DNA of 64,000 nucleotides from Rhodanobacter sp. (GTDB lineage: Bacteria > Pseudomonadota > Gammaproteobacteria > Xanthomonadales > Rhodanobacteraceae). This document shows positions 20,198 to 29,301 of this stretch, piece by piece. The first letter of the stretch is position 1. Each line of letters opens with the position of its first letter. The stretch is taken from NCBI GenBank assembly GCA_004298045.1, contig SCRM01000021.1, positions 351,818-415,817 of the forward strand. Reading direction: 5' to 3'. The position numbers and the translations under genes were made by a program. The notes beneath the pieces were generated by a model, which worked only from the letters and a program-made list of their open reading frames with translations, made no database searches and was not told the origin of the DNA.

Positions 20198-21370
20198 ATG
20201 GCCGCTGCCCGCTTGAACCCGCTTGATCTGTACGACGTACGTTCGCTGCTCAGCGACGAGGAGCGCATGGTGCAGGACACCGTGCACCGCTTCATCGACG
20301 AGAAGGTCTTGCCGATCATCGGCGACTGCTTCGACGCGGCACGCTTCCCCGCCGAACTGATTCCGGACATCGCTGGCCTCGGCCTGCTTGGCGCGACGAT
20401 CCCGAGTGAATACGGCGGCGCCGGGATGAGCGGAGTGGCCTACGGGCTTATCTGCCAGGAGCTGGAACGCGGGGATTCCGGCCTACGCAGCTTCGCGTCG
20501 GTACAAAGCTCGCTGGTGATGTACCCGATCTTCGCGTTCGGAAGCGAAGAGCAGAAGCGCCACTACCTGCCGAAAATGGCCGCGGGCGAGATCATCGGTT
20601 GCTTCGGCCTGACCGAACCGCACGGTGGCTCCGACCCGGCCAACATGAAAACCCGCGCCAGGCGCGACGGCGACGATTGGGTCATCAACGGCGCCAAGAT
20701 GTGGATCACCAACGGCAACCTCGCGCACATCGCGCTGGTCTGGGCGCAGACCGACGACGGCATCCGCGGTTTCCTGGTGCCGACCGACACCAAGGGCTTC
20801 GCGGCGCAGGAAATCCACAAGAAAATGAGCCTGCGCGCCTCGGTCACCAGCGCGCTGTTCCTCGACAACGTGCGTGTGCCTGACGCGAACCGGTTGCCGA
20901 ACGTTAAGGGCTTGCGCGGTCCGCTTTCGTGTCTCGACCAGGCGCGTTACGGCATCAGCTGGGGACCGATCGGCGCCGCGCAGGCGTGTCTGGCCGAAGT
21001 GCTGGCTTACACCGCCGAGCGCGAGCTGTTCGGCCGCAAGCTGGCTGCCAACCAGGCGATCCAGTTGCGCCTGGCCGACATCGCGCGGCGCATCACCACC
21101 GCGCAGCTCCTCTCGCTGCAGCTTGGCCGCTACAAGGATGCCGGCACGATGGCTGCGACCCAGGTGTCGCTGGCCAAGTGGAACAATGTGCGCATGGCGC
21201 TCGACGTCGCGCGCGAGTGCCGCGACATCCTCGGCGCCGCCGGCATCACCACCGAGCACGCCGCCATCCGGCACGCACTGAATCTGGAATCGGTGGTGAC
21301 CTACGAAGGCACGCAGACGGTGCACCAACTGGTGGTTGGCCGTGAGCTGACCGGCGTCAACGCGTTCTGA
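20198..21370 (+). CDS. gcdH: Glutaryl-CoA dehydrogenase
   Basis: A 390-residue acyl-CoA dehydrogenase family flavoprotein. The C-terminal signature TYEGTQTVHQLVVGRELTG with catalytic E370 and the N-terminal VQDTVHRFIDEKVLP identify glutaryl-CoA dehydrogenase, which oxidises and decarboxylates glutaryl-CoA to crotonyl-CoA in lysine and tryptophan degradation. FAD-binding GCFGLTEPHGGSDP and MWITNG are intact. ATG at 20198 is preferred over a GTG nine bases earlier. The next gene, 101 bases downstream on the same strand, is a fused E1 2-oxoacid dehydrogenase, suggesting a shared route such as 2-oxoadipate to glutaryl-CoA to crotonyl-CoA. Confidence 0.92.
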   Translation: MAAARLNPLDLYDVRSLLSDEERMVQDTVHRFIDEKVLPIIGDCFDAARFPAELIPDIAGLGLLGATIPSEYGGAGMSGVAYGLICQELERGDSGLRSFASVQSSLVMYPIFAFGSEEQKRHYLPKMAAGEIIGCFGLTEPHGGSDPANMKTRARRDGDDWVINGAKMWITNGNLAHIALVWAQTDDGIRGFLVPTDTKGFAAQEIHKKMSLRASVTSALFLDNVRVPDANRLPNVKGLRGPLSCLDQARYGISWGPIGAAQACLAEVLAYTAERELFGRKLAANQAIQLRLADIARRITTAQLLSLQLGRYKDAGTMAATQVSLAKWNNVRMALDVARECRDILGAAGITTEHAAIRHALNLESVVTYEGTQTVHQLVVGRELTGVNAF

Positions 21371-21471
21371 CACCACCGTACAACGTGCCTTGCGCCGGGT
21401 GTCGTTGACCACGCTACCCGGCATTCTCCTCGCCGCCGCGTGGCGGCGTTTCCCGATTGCAGGTGTCATCC

Positions 21472-23730
21472 ATGTCCACGCCCGTTGCCGCGCGCCAAAA
21501 AGGTTTCAATCGCGCCGAGATCGTCGACCGCAACTTCATCGAGTTTGTCGAAAGCTGGCACGGCGAGGCACGCATGCGTCCGGCGGACGACGCACCTATC
21601 CAGCCGGACAGCGCACTGGACGCCGGGGGCTTCCGCGAACTGTTCGAATCGCAACTCATCTCGCGCCATCTCGACCTCATGGCGCGCGTGCTGCGCGTGC
21701 AAAACAAGGTGTTCTACACCATCGGATCCGCCGGCCACGAAGGCAACGCGATGGTGGCGCGGCTCACGCGGCACACCGACCCGGCGTTTCTGCATTACCG
21801 CTCAGGCGCATTCATGGTCGAGCGCTCGCGCCAGGTGTCCGGCATTGACCCGGTGCACGACGCGGCGCTGTCGTTTGCGGCCAGCGCAGCCGATCCGGCC
21901 TCCGGCGGCCGGCACAAGGTGTGGGGTTCCAAACCCCTGTGGGTACTGCCGCAGACCTCGACCATCGCTTCGCACCTGCCCAAGGCGCTCGGCACTGCCA
22001 TCGCGATCGATCACGCCAGGCGCATGCACCACCGGCTTCCCATTCCAGAGGATTCAATCGTCGTGTGCTCGTTCGGCGATGCGTCGAGCAACCACGCCAC
22101 CGCACAGACTGCCTTCAATGCCGCGGGCTGGACGGCCTACCAGAAACTGCCCGCGCCAGTGTTGTTCGTGTGCGAGGACAACGGTATCGGCATTTCGGTA
22201 AAGACGCCGAGCGGCTGGGTGGCGAGCAATTTCAGCCACCGCGACAACCTCGATTATTTCTTTGCCGACGGCCTCGATCTCGCCACCGGTTATGCGCAGG
22301 TGCAGGCCGCCATCGAGCACTGCCGCCGCACCCGTCGTCCCACGTTCCTGCACCTGCGTACCACGCGCCTCACCGGCCACGCCGGTACCGATTTCGAGAT
22401 CGAATGGCGCAGCATCGAGGAGCTGGTGGCGCTGGAAGCGACCGACCCGCTGTTGCGCTCGGCCACGATGGCGCTCGAATCGGGGCTGTATACGAAAGAG
22501 GCACTGCTGGCGCTGTACGAGGCCACGCGCAAGCGTTGTTTTGCCGCGGCCGAAGCCGCCGACCACTGCCCCAAGCTGACTACGCTGGACGAAGTGATGG
22601 CGCCGCTTGCGCCGTACACGGCGGATGCGGTGCGTGCCGAGGCCGAGCGCGCCGATTACGCCGACGCGCGCAACCAAGCATTCGGCGGCACCGAGCACCT
22701 GCCCGAGAACCAGCCGCCGCGCCATTTGGCCATCCAGATCAACCAGACCTTGCACGATCTGATGGCCAAATACCCGGAGACGCTGATTTTCGGCGAGGAC
22801 GTGGCGCAGAAGGGCGGCGTGTACACCGTCACCAAGGGCCTCTACAAAACCTTCCACGGCACGCGCATCTTCAACACGTTGCTGGACGAAACCACCATCC
22901 TCGGGCTGGCGCAGGGCTACGCGAACATGGGGTTCCTGCCGATCCCGGAAATCCAGTATCTCGCCTACCTGCACAATGCCGCCGACCAGATCCGCGGCGA
23001 AGCGGCCAGTCTGCAGTTCTTCTCCAATGGCCAATACCGCAACCCGATGGTGGTGCGGGTGGCATCCCTCGGCTACCAGCGCGGTTTTGGCGGACACTTC
23101 CACAACGACAACTCGATCACCGCGCTGCGCGACATTCCCGGCATCGTCGTCGGCTGTCCGAGCCGTGGCGACGATGCGGCCACCATGCTGCGCACGCTGA
23201 TGGCGCTGGCCAAGGTCGACGGTCGCGTATGCGCGTTCCTCGAACCGATCGCGCTGTACATGACCAAGGATCTGTACGAACCCGGCGACGGCGCGTGGCA
23301 GTTCGCCTGGCCGGCGCCCGGCGAGGCGATGCCGCTCGGCGCTGGCCGCGTGTACGCGCCCAAGGCGAAGGACCTCGTCGTGTTCACCTACGGCAACGGC
23401 GTGCCGATGGCGCTGCGCGCGGCACGGACCATCGAGCAGGAACTGAAATGGAAGGTGCGCGTGGTCGACCTGCGCTGGCTGGTGCCGCTGAACGATGACT
23501 TCATTGCCGCGCAGGCAAGAGGTGCCAAGCGCATCATCGTGCTGGACGAAGGCCGCAAGAGCGCCGGCGTGGGCGAGGGCATCATCACCGCCGTTGCCGA
23601 AGCCGGGCTCGGTGCCACGCCGCTACGCCGCGTGGTTGGCGCCGACACCTTCACGCCGCTTGGCGGCGCGGCATTCCTGGTGCTGCCCGGCGAGGCCGAC
23701 GTCGTGGCCGCGGCGCACGAGCTGGCTTGA
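21472..23730 (+). CDS. Fused E1 alpha-beta thiamine-diphosphate 2-oxoacid dehydrogenase
   Basis: A 752-residue single chain joining the E1 alpha half (to about residue 395) and the E1 beta half of a branched-chain-type 2-oxoacid dehydrogenase. The alpha half carries HYRSGAFMVERSRQ and the thiamine-diphosphate motif GDASSNHATAQTAFN..EDN; the beta half starts HLAIQINQTLHDLMAKYPE and holds IFGEDVAQKGGVYTVTKGL and VVDLRWLVPLNDD. It would decarboxylate a 2-oxoacid and pass the acyl group to a lipoyl E2. No E2 or E3 gene is nearby. ATG at 21472 has AGGTG six bases upstream. The neighbour gcdH suggests 2-oxoadipate as a substrate; databases usually label relatives 2-oxoisovalerate dehydrogenase, so the substrate is open. 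Alpha/beta fusion is clean, with no frameshift. Confidence 0.88.
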   Translation: MSTPVAARQKGFNRAEIVDRNFIEFVESWHGEARMRPADDAPIQPDSALDAGGFRELFESQLISRHLDLMARVLRVQNKVFYTIGSAGHEGNAMVARLTRHTDPAFLHYRSGAFMVERSRQVSGIDPVHDAALSFAASAADPASGGRHKVWGSKPLWVLPQTSTIASHLPKALGTAIAIDHARRMHHRLPIPEDSIVVCSFGDASSNHATAQTAFNAAGWTAYQKLPAPVLFVCEDNGIGISVKTPSGWVASNFSHRDNLDYFFADGLDLATGYAQVQAAIEHCRRTRRPTFLHLRTTRLTGHAGTDFEIEWRSIEELVALEATDPLLRSATMALESGLYTKEALLALYEATRKRCFAAAEAADHCPKLTTLDEVMAPLAPYTADAVRAEAERADYADARNQAFGGTEHLPENQPPRHLAIQINQTLHDLMAKYPETLIFGEDVAQKGGVYTVTKGLYKTFHGTRIFNTLLDETTILGLAQGYANMGFLPIPEIQYLAYLHNAADQIRGEAASLQFFSNGQYRNPMVVRVASLGYQRGFGGHFHNDNSITALRDIPGIVVGCPSRGDDAATMLRTLMALAKVDGRVCAFLEPIALYMTKDLYEPGDGAWQFAWPAPGEAMPLGAGRVYAPKAKDLVVFTYGNGVPMALRAARTIEQELKWKVRVVDLRWLVPLNDDFIAAQARGAKRIIVLDEGRKSAGVGEGIITAVAEAGLGATPLRRVVGADTFTPLGGAAFLVLPGEADVVAAAHELA

Positions 23731-23733
23731 AGG

Positions 23734-23767
23734 CCGGGATTGGAGCGATAAGGGATTCGGGATTCGA
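23734..23767. repeat. Heptamer repeat, single orientation
   Basis: GGGATTGGAGCGATAAGGGATTCGGGATTCG between the convergent E1 and DUF924 genes contains GGGATTC twice in tandem plus degenerate units. Unlike the other copies no inverted partner is seen. Confidence 0.6.
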
Positions 23768-23792
23768 AAAGTACCGACCCACACAAACGTTC

Positions 23793-24329
23793 CTAGCCGG
23801 TAAAGCCGCCGGCCTCCAGAAAGGCTTGTTCCTCGGGCGTGGTCTCGCGCCCGAGCACCGCGTTGCGGTGTGGGAAACGGCCGAAGCGCCGGATGATGTC
23901 GCGGTGCATGTGCGCCCACTGGTCGTGGCCGCGCAGGGCGTCGCACAGCACCACTGAACGCTCCTGGTCGGCCGCCGCTTCGCTGTGCTCGAAGGGCAGG
24001 TAGCAAAACACGCGCAGCAGGGGCTCGACCTGCCGATCCAGTTCGCGTGCAACGACCAGTCGCGCAAAGCCGAGCGCCAGCGGGTCGGTGGCGAACATGT
24101 GCGCGGTGCCGCGAAAGGCGTTGCGCGGAAACTGGTCGAGCAGGATCAGCAGTGCCAGGGCGCCCGGCGGCGTTGCCAGCCAGTCGTCCCGCTCGCGCCG
24201 CGCGGCCGCGAAGTGCAGGTCGAGAAATCGCGTGCGGAAGGCCTGGTCGAAGGCATCATCTTTCGCGAACCATTTGCCGGCGCCTGCGGTGCGCCAGAAA
24301 TCCACGACATCAGTGGCACTGTGCGACAT
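23793..24329 (-). CDS. DUF924 family protein
   Basis: A 178-residue alpha-helical protein of the DUF924 family (PF06041). Family motifs are VVDFWRTAGAGKWFAKDD at the start, LALLILLDQFPRNAFRGT in the middle and FCYLPFEHSE, followed by the HRDIIRRFGRFPHRNAVLGR motif at the end. These proteins resemble tetratricopeptide-like helical folds, and their biochemical role is unknown. ATG at 24329 is preceded by GAGGAG at good spacing; the open frame extends further upstream but only into the neighbour's promoter region. It is divergent from the M61 peptidase gene and convergent with the E1 gene. Confidence 0.88.
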   Translation of the reverse strand: MSHSATDVVDFWRTAGAGKWFAKDDAFDQAFRTRFLDLHFAAARRERDDWLATPPGALALLILLDQFPRNAFRGTAHMFATDPLALGFARLVVARELDRQVEPLLRVFCYLPFEHSEAAADQERSVVLCDALRGHDQWAHMHRDIIRRFGRFPHRNAVLGRETTPEEQAFLEAGGFTG

Positions 24330-24447
24330 GGAAATGCTCCTCGCGCAGCCAAGACCTGTCGGCATGATGGCATGCCTCATGGCACCCGCGCTCGCCGGTG
24401 GTGCGGTGCTAAGTTGGCGCGATCTTTCATACCAGGAGGGGATCGTC

Positions 24448-26385
24448 ATGTCGTTTGCATCCTTGCTGCGCTCGCCGCTGGCCGCGTGTCTTGCCGTGGC
24501 GGTGACGATGGGCATGACGACTCTGCCCGCAGCGGCGCAGGTGGCACGCGAGGCACAGGTGCCGGCCCCGCAGGACGCGCCGTACCCCGGCACCATCACG
24601 TTGCGTGTGGACGCCGGCGACACCCGGCAAGGCATTTTCCGCGTGCACGAGACCATTCCGGTCAAACCCGGCAAGCTCACGCTGCTGTACCCGCAGTGGA
24701 TCCCGGGCAACCATTCGCCCAGTGGCCCGATCGCGATGCTGGCCGGCTTGAAGCTCAGCGCCAACGGCAAGCCGGTGGCGTGGATGCGCGACAAATACGA
24801 CGTGTATGCCTTTCACCTCGATGTGCCGGCCGGGGTGAGCAGCCTCGACGCCACGTTCGAATACCTCTCCCCGCGCCGCGGCGGGTTCGAAATGACCGAT
24901 CGCATGCTGATGCTCGAATGGGACAAGGTCAGCCTGTATCCCGCGGGGTACTACTCGCGGGACATCAAGGTGGCACCAAGCGTGACGCTGCCGGCCGGTT
25001 GGCAGTTCGGCAGTGCGCTGGAAACCGCTACGCACACTGGTGGCACCACCACGTTCAAGCCGGTGAGCTACAACAACCTGGTCGACTCCCCGATCTACGC
25101 TGGCCGTTACTTCAAGCGCGTGAATCTCACCCCGCCGGATGGTGCGCCAGTGCATCTGGACGTGGTGGCGGATGCACCGAAGTACCTCGCGATCACGCCG
25201 GAGCAGCTCAAGGCGCATCAGGCGCTGGCGATGCAGGCGGTGCAGCTGTTCGGCTCACACCATTACGACCACTACGATTTCCTGTTCTCGCTCTCCGACG
25301 TACTGGCCGGCAACGGGCTGGAACACCACCAGTCGAGCGAAGACGGCATGGGCGCGGACTACTTCACTGCATGGGCCGACAACGCGCCCAATCGCGATCT
25401 CCTGGCACATGAATACGTGCACTCGTGGAACGGCAAGTTCCGGCGCCCGGCGGATCTCGCCACGCCGAACTTCAACGTGCCGATGGGCGATTCGCTGCTG
25501 TGGGTCTACGAGGGCCAGACCCAGTATTGGGGTTTCGTGCTCACCGCGCGTTCCGGTCTGTGGACGCCCGAACAGTTCCGCGATGCGTTGGCGATGGTGG
25601 CGGCCAATTACGACGTGAACCGCCCGGGCTTCCAGTGGCGCACGCTGGAGGACACCACCAACGACGCCACCGCCGCACATCGCCAGTCCCTGCCATACCG
25701 CAGCTGGCAGATGAGCGAGGACTATTACTCCGGCGGCCAGATGATGTGGCTGGCGGTGGATGCGAAATTGCGTGCGCTCACGCATGACCAGCGGTCGCTG
25801 GACGATTTCGCGCGAGCGTTCTTCGGCGTCGACAACGGCAGCTACGTGACCAGGACCTACACCTTCGACGACGTGGTTGCGGCTTTGAACGCGGTCGCGC
25901 CATTCGACTGGGCCGGGTTCCTCAAGGCGCGCGTGGATGCACTCGACCCGCCGCTCACCGAAGGGCTGGCCGCCGCCGGCTGGAAGCTGGTGTACACCGA
26001 TACGCCGAGCGCCTACGAGAAGCAGTACGACGCGCGCCGCGAATCGCCGCGCCACCTCTTCAACTTCGCGTGGTCGATCGGCCTCACGCTGGACAAGCAC
26101 GGCGAGATCAACGACGTGCGCTGGAATGGCCCGGCGTTCAAGGCTGGTATCAGTACCGGCGCCAAGCTGGTGGCGGTGAACGGGCAGGCGTATTCGCGTG
26201 ACGCGCTCAAGGAGGCCATTGCCGCCGCCAAGGGCAACCAGGCGCCGATTGCGCTGCTGCTGAAGTATCAGGACCAGTTGCAGACGGTGAGCATCGATTA
26301 CCACGACGGGCTGCGCTATCCGCACCTGGAGCGCATTGCCGGCACGGCGGATTACCTCGGACAGATCATTGCGGCGAGGCACTGA
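24448..26385 (+). CDS. M61 family metallopeptidase with PDZ domain, secreted
   Basis: A 645-residue secreted peptidase of the glycyl aminopeptidase (M61) family. A signal peptide (ACLAVAVTMGMTTLPAAAQ) is followed by the M61 N-terminal beta domain (PQWIPGNHSPSGPI), the zinc catalytic domain with HEYVH at 321-325, LWVYEGQTQYWG carrying the third zinc ligand, and a C-terminal PDZ domain (GINDVRWNGPAFKAGI-like segment, AKLVAVNGQAYS). It probably acts in the periplasm or outside the cell on peptides with N-terminal Gly or Ala. ATG at 24448 has AGGAGG six bases upstream, which decides the start against the longer open frame from 24088. An MFS gene follows 44 bases downstream. Confidence 0.92.
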   Translation: MSFASLLRSPLAACLAVAVTMGMTTLPAAAQVAREAQVPAPQDAPYPGTITLRVDAGDTRQGIFRVHETIPVKPGKLTLLYPQWIPGNHSPSGPIAMLAGLKLSANGKPVAWMRDKYDVYAFHLDVPAGVSSLDATFEYLSPRRGGFEMTDRMLMLEWDKVSLYPAGYYSRDIKVAPSVTLPAGWQFGSALETATHTGGTTTFKPVSYNNLVDSPIYAGRYFKRVNLTPPDGAPVHLDVVADAPKYLAITPEQLKAHQALAMQAVQLFGSHHYDHYDFLFSLSDVLAGNGLEHHQSSEDGMGADYFTAWADNAPNRDLLAHEYVHSWNGKFRRPADLATPNFNVPMGDSLLWVYEGQTQYWGFVLTARSGLWTPEQFRDALAMVAANYDVNRPGFQWRTLEDTTNDATAAHRQSLPYRSWQMSEDYYSGGQMMWLAVDAKLRALTHDQRSLDDFARAFFGVDNGSYVTRTYTFDDVVAALNAVAPFDWAGFLKARVDALDPPLTEGLAAAGWKLVYTDTPSAYEKQYDARRESPRHLFNFAWSIGLTLDKHGEINDVRWNGPAFKAGISTGAKLVAVNGQAYSRDALKEAIAAAKGNQAPIALLLKYQDQLQTVSIDYHDGLRYPHLERIAGTADYLGQIIAARH

Positions 26386-26429
26386 GGGACGCCGGGGCCG
26401 GGGCGGCGCGCCATGCCAGCTGTGACAAG

Positions 26430-27737
26430 ATGGAGCACTGCGGCAATCCGCCGACAGCACATGCCCCCCGGCCTCCCCGGCACCCTGACGGATACGACGC
26501 CCTGACCTTCGCTGCTCCTTCCCGCCGCCTGTTCGGCGCTGCCCTGGTGCTTGGCCTGCTGTCGGCTATCGGCCCGTTCGCGATCGACATGTATCTGCCG
26601 GCGCTGCCGGCGATCCAGCGCGGGCTGCACACCGACGTGGCAGGGGCGCAGGCGAGCCTCATGGCGTTTTTCGTGGCTGCCGGGTTGGGGCAGGTGGTCT
26701 ATGGTCCGTTGTCGGACATGGTTGGCCGCAAACCGCCGCTCTATGTCGGACTTGGCGTGTTCGTGCTCGCCAGTATCGGCTGCTCGCTGGCGCCGAATAT
26801 CCACAGCCTGGTCGCATTCCGGTTCATGCAGGGGCTGGGCGCATGCGCCGGCATGGTGATCCCGCGCGCCGTGGTGCGTGATCTCTACACCGGCGTCGAC
26901 GCCGCCCGGCTGATGGCGCTGTTGATGCTGGTGTTCAGCGTGTCGCCGATCCTCGCGCCGCTCACCGGCAGCATGGTCATCCGGTTGGCCGATTGGCGCG
27001 GCATTTTCTGGGTCGTGGCTGCGGCCGCACTGCTTGGCGTACTGCTCGTGCGCGCTGCGTTGGCCGAGACGCGGCCCGCCGCCCAGCGGACACGCAGCAG
27101 CCTGCGCTCGGCGTTGGCCGGGTACCGGCTACTGCTGCGTGATCGCACGTTCATCGGGCTGGTGTTCATTGGGGCCTCGGGTACGGCGAGCTTTTTCACC
27201 TATCTCGCGAACTCGTCGTTCGTGCTGATCGGGCACTACGGGTTGACGCCGACGCAGTACAGCATCGCGTTTTCGCTCAACGCCGCCTCGTTCATCGGCG
27301 CGGCCCAATGCACGGGTTGGCTCGGTACGCGTTACGGGCTGCGGCGGGTGGTGCGCGTTGCGGTGGTTGGCCACGTGGCGACCATGCTCGGGCTGTTCGG
27401 CCTGTACCTGATCGGGTTCGACCGCCTTGACCTGTTGCTCGGTCTGCTCCTGATCGGTTACGGATTTTTGGGCCTGACCATACCGATCACGGCCGTGTTG
27501 GCGCTCGATCGGCACGGCCCGATTGCCGGTACGGCTTCCGCGTTGATGGGCACCTTGCAGTTCGTTACCGGTGCGGTAGTCATTGCGGCAATATCACCGT
27601 TTGCCGGCAACGGCGCGCTGCCCATGGTGGCCGGCATTGCCGGCTGCGCCACGGCCGCTTTCGTGCTGGTGCGGTTGACTTTGCCGCGCCACCAGCCCGA
27701 TCACGGCGTGGCCGTGTTGGACACCAAGGAAGACTGA
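26430..27737 (+). CDS. MFS multidrug transporter, Bcr/CflA family
   Basis: A 435-residue inner-membrane drug/proton antiporter with twelve predicted membrane helices. Family marks are FAIDMYLPALPAIQRGL in helix 1, the motif GPLSDMVGRKPPL between helices 2 and 3, and the helix 5 antiporter segment LMLVFSVSPILAPLTGS. Members export bicyclomycin, chloramphenicol or sulfonamides in some bacteria; the substrate here is not predictable. The first 30 residues, before GAALVLGLLSA, are unusually polar, so the true start could be later, but no better in-frame ATG is visible. It follows the M61 gene on the same strand. Confidence 0.88.
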   Translation: MEHCGNPPTAHAPRPPRHPDGYDALTFAAPSRRLFGAALVLGLLSAIGPFAIDMYLPALPAIQRGLHTDVAGAQASLMAFFVAAGLGQVVYGPLSDMVGRKPPLYVGLGVFVLASIGCSLAPNIHSLVAFRFMQGLGACAGMVIPRAVVRDLYTGVDAARLMALLMLVFSVSPILAPLTGSMVIRLADWRGIFWVVAAAALLGVLLVRAALAETRPAAQRTRSSLRSALAGYRLLLRDRTFIGLVFIGASGTASFFTYLANSSFVLIGHYGLTPTQYSIAFSLNAASFIGAAQCTGWLGTRYGLRRVVRVAVVGHVATMLGLFGLYLIGFDRLDLLLGLLLIGYGFLGLTIPITAVLALDRHGPIAGTASALMGTLQFVTGAVVIAAISPFAGNGALPMVAGIAGCATAAFVLVRLTLPRHQPDHGVAVLDTKED

Positions 27738-28245
27738 TTCAGTCGCCCACCCGGGACCGCTGCGTACGCCGTGCGTCCTCGTCGGCGCGACGCGAACGGG
27801 CGCCGTCCTGCCATGAGGCAAGGGCCGAAGCGCAAGTCATGACGCTCATCGGCACCTGGTGGCCGAACAGCTTCCCGCCAAGCATCCCTGCAACCTGTCG
27901 AACCCCGCGTTCCACCGCAGAGCGTGTAGGCAGCATGTGCATGAGTACCCCCAACGGCCGTTCCCCGCGACCATGAACGAACTCTAACCAGACCAGCGGG
28001 CGCAAGCAAACGTTGGCACCGCCCGCTGCCGATCGTGATGTGCTGCACAACGCTCTTGCTGGCGACGTGCTTGACGGATGCGCCGAAGGTGAGGTGTGGC
28101 GTGCTGCGGCGCGACACCCTGGCGACCGGGCAACATGGCGTACGAAGCGGACGCGCGTGCCAGCCACGGCGCATGGGCCGGAGTTGGTATCGGCGATGCT
28201 ATCCGAGGCACAATCGAGCCCCCGGTGCCGGTGCAGGAGATTGCC
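27738..28245. other. 508-base gap; possible decayed or small minus-strand ORF
   Basis: No gene is confidently supported here. On the minus strand an ATG at 27942 with GGGGGT upstream opens a 67-codon frame to a TGA at 27739; its product (MHMLPTRSAVERGVRQVAG..) has no family I recognise. A second, upstream frame (about 28000-28090) also reads as plausible protein, so the stretch may be a frameshifted remnant. The last 15 bases before 28246 carry the AGGAG site of the next gene. Confidence 0.25.
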
Positions 28246-29019
28246 ATGCGTTTCACTTTGCTGGTTGCCATGCTGTTGTCGCCGCTCCCGGTATGGGCGG
28301 TACCTGCCGAGCCACAGGCGGCGGCTCCGGGCAATGTGCCGGGCTATGTCGCCAAAGCCATCGCCGACCCTGCGCGCGCCAGCGACACCAAGGATGACGC
28401 GCGCCGCCAGATGACGGCGGTGATGCTGTTTTCCGGCGTCAAGCCCGGTGACAGTGTGCTCGAGCTGGACCCCGGTGCGGGTTACTGGACGCGCGTGTTC
28501 AGCGGCATCGTGGGGGCGAAGGGACATGTGTATACGGTGTGGCCAAATGAGACGGCGAAGTATTCGGCCAAGGGGTTCGCGCAATGGACGAAGCTCGCCG
28601 CGACGCCGCACTACGGCAACGTCAGCCTGCTGAAACAGCCGGCGCAAACGCCGACTGCGCCGACCAAGGTGGATGTCGTGTTCACCTCGCAGAACTACCA
28701 CGACTATCACGATCCCTTCATGGGCCCGGTCGATATCGCCAAGTTCGACAAGGCGATCTATGACGTGCTGAAACCGGGCGGCGTGTTTCTCGTGATCGAC
28801 CACGCGGCCGCCGCGGGTACCGGCCTGGCGGACACCAACACCCTGCATCGCATCGACCCCGCCACGGTGAAGCAGGAGGTCGAAGCGGCGGGGTTCGTGT
28901 TCGACGGCGAAAGCACAGCGCTGCACAACCCGAATGACCCGCACACCAAGAACGTGTTCGACCAGTCGATCCGCGGCCACACCGACCAGTTCATCTACCG
29001 CTTCCGCAAACCGAAATAA
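28246..29019 (+). CDS. Exported class I SAM-methyltransferase-like protein
   Basis: A 257-residue protein with a cleavable signal peptide (LLVAMLLSPLPVWAVPA) followed by a methyltransferase-like Rossmann fold. Motif I reads VLELDPGAGYWTRVFSG, and the later FTSQNYHDYHD and LKPGGVFLVIDHAA match motifs IV and V/VI. The family is found as predicted periplasmic or exported methyltransferases in Proteobacteria; substrate is unknown, and how SAM would be supplied outside the cytoplasm is unclear, so it may have another activity. ATG at 28246 has AGGAG seven bases upstream. Monocistronic. Confidence 0.82.
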   Translation: MRFTLLVAMLLSPLPVWAVPAEPQAAAPGNVPGYVAKAIADPARASDTKDDARRQMTAVMLFSGVKPGDSVLELDPGAGYWTRVFSGIVGAKGHVYTVWPNETAKYSAKGFAQWTKLAATPHYGNVSLLKQPAQTPTAPTKVDVVFTSQNYHDYHDPFMGPVDIAKFDKAIYDVLKPGGVFLVIDHAAAAGTGLADTNTLHRIDPATVKQEVEAAGFVFDGESTALHNPNDPHTKNVFDQSIRGHTDQFIYRFRKPK

Positions 29020-29301
29020 CTGCCGCCCTTCGAACGCGGGCTGCTCAAGTTCCTCCAACCCGCATCGATGAGCAGTACCGCGCTGTCGTCAGCGGCGTAC
29101 CGGCGAGCACTGGTGCGAAGTGCGTGGCGAGAGTGGCGCGCTGCCGACGATGCAATGGCACCCGCCTTGGCGCGTCGATGCCGTGACGCGCTTTGCCCGG
29201 CATTCGTGGTTGCCGCATCAGGCGGCAGTGTGCCCGATGCGGCTGACACCCGGTGGGCTTGTGCCGCATCATCGCCCCACACCCACCTCGGAGTTGCCAC
29301 C

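Noticed and set aside
29020..29301. Upstream extension of the M28 peptidase from 29068
   Set aside because: That part lacks conserved sequence and would bury the signal peptide; the GTG at 29302 with GGAG upstream fits better.
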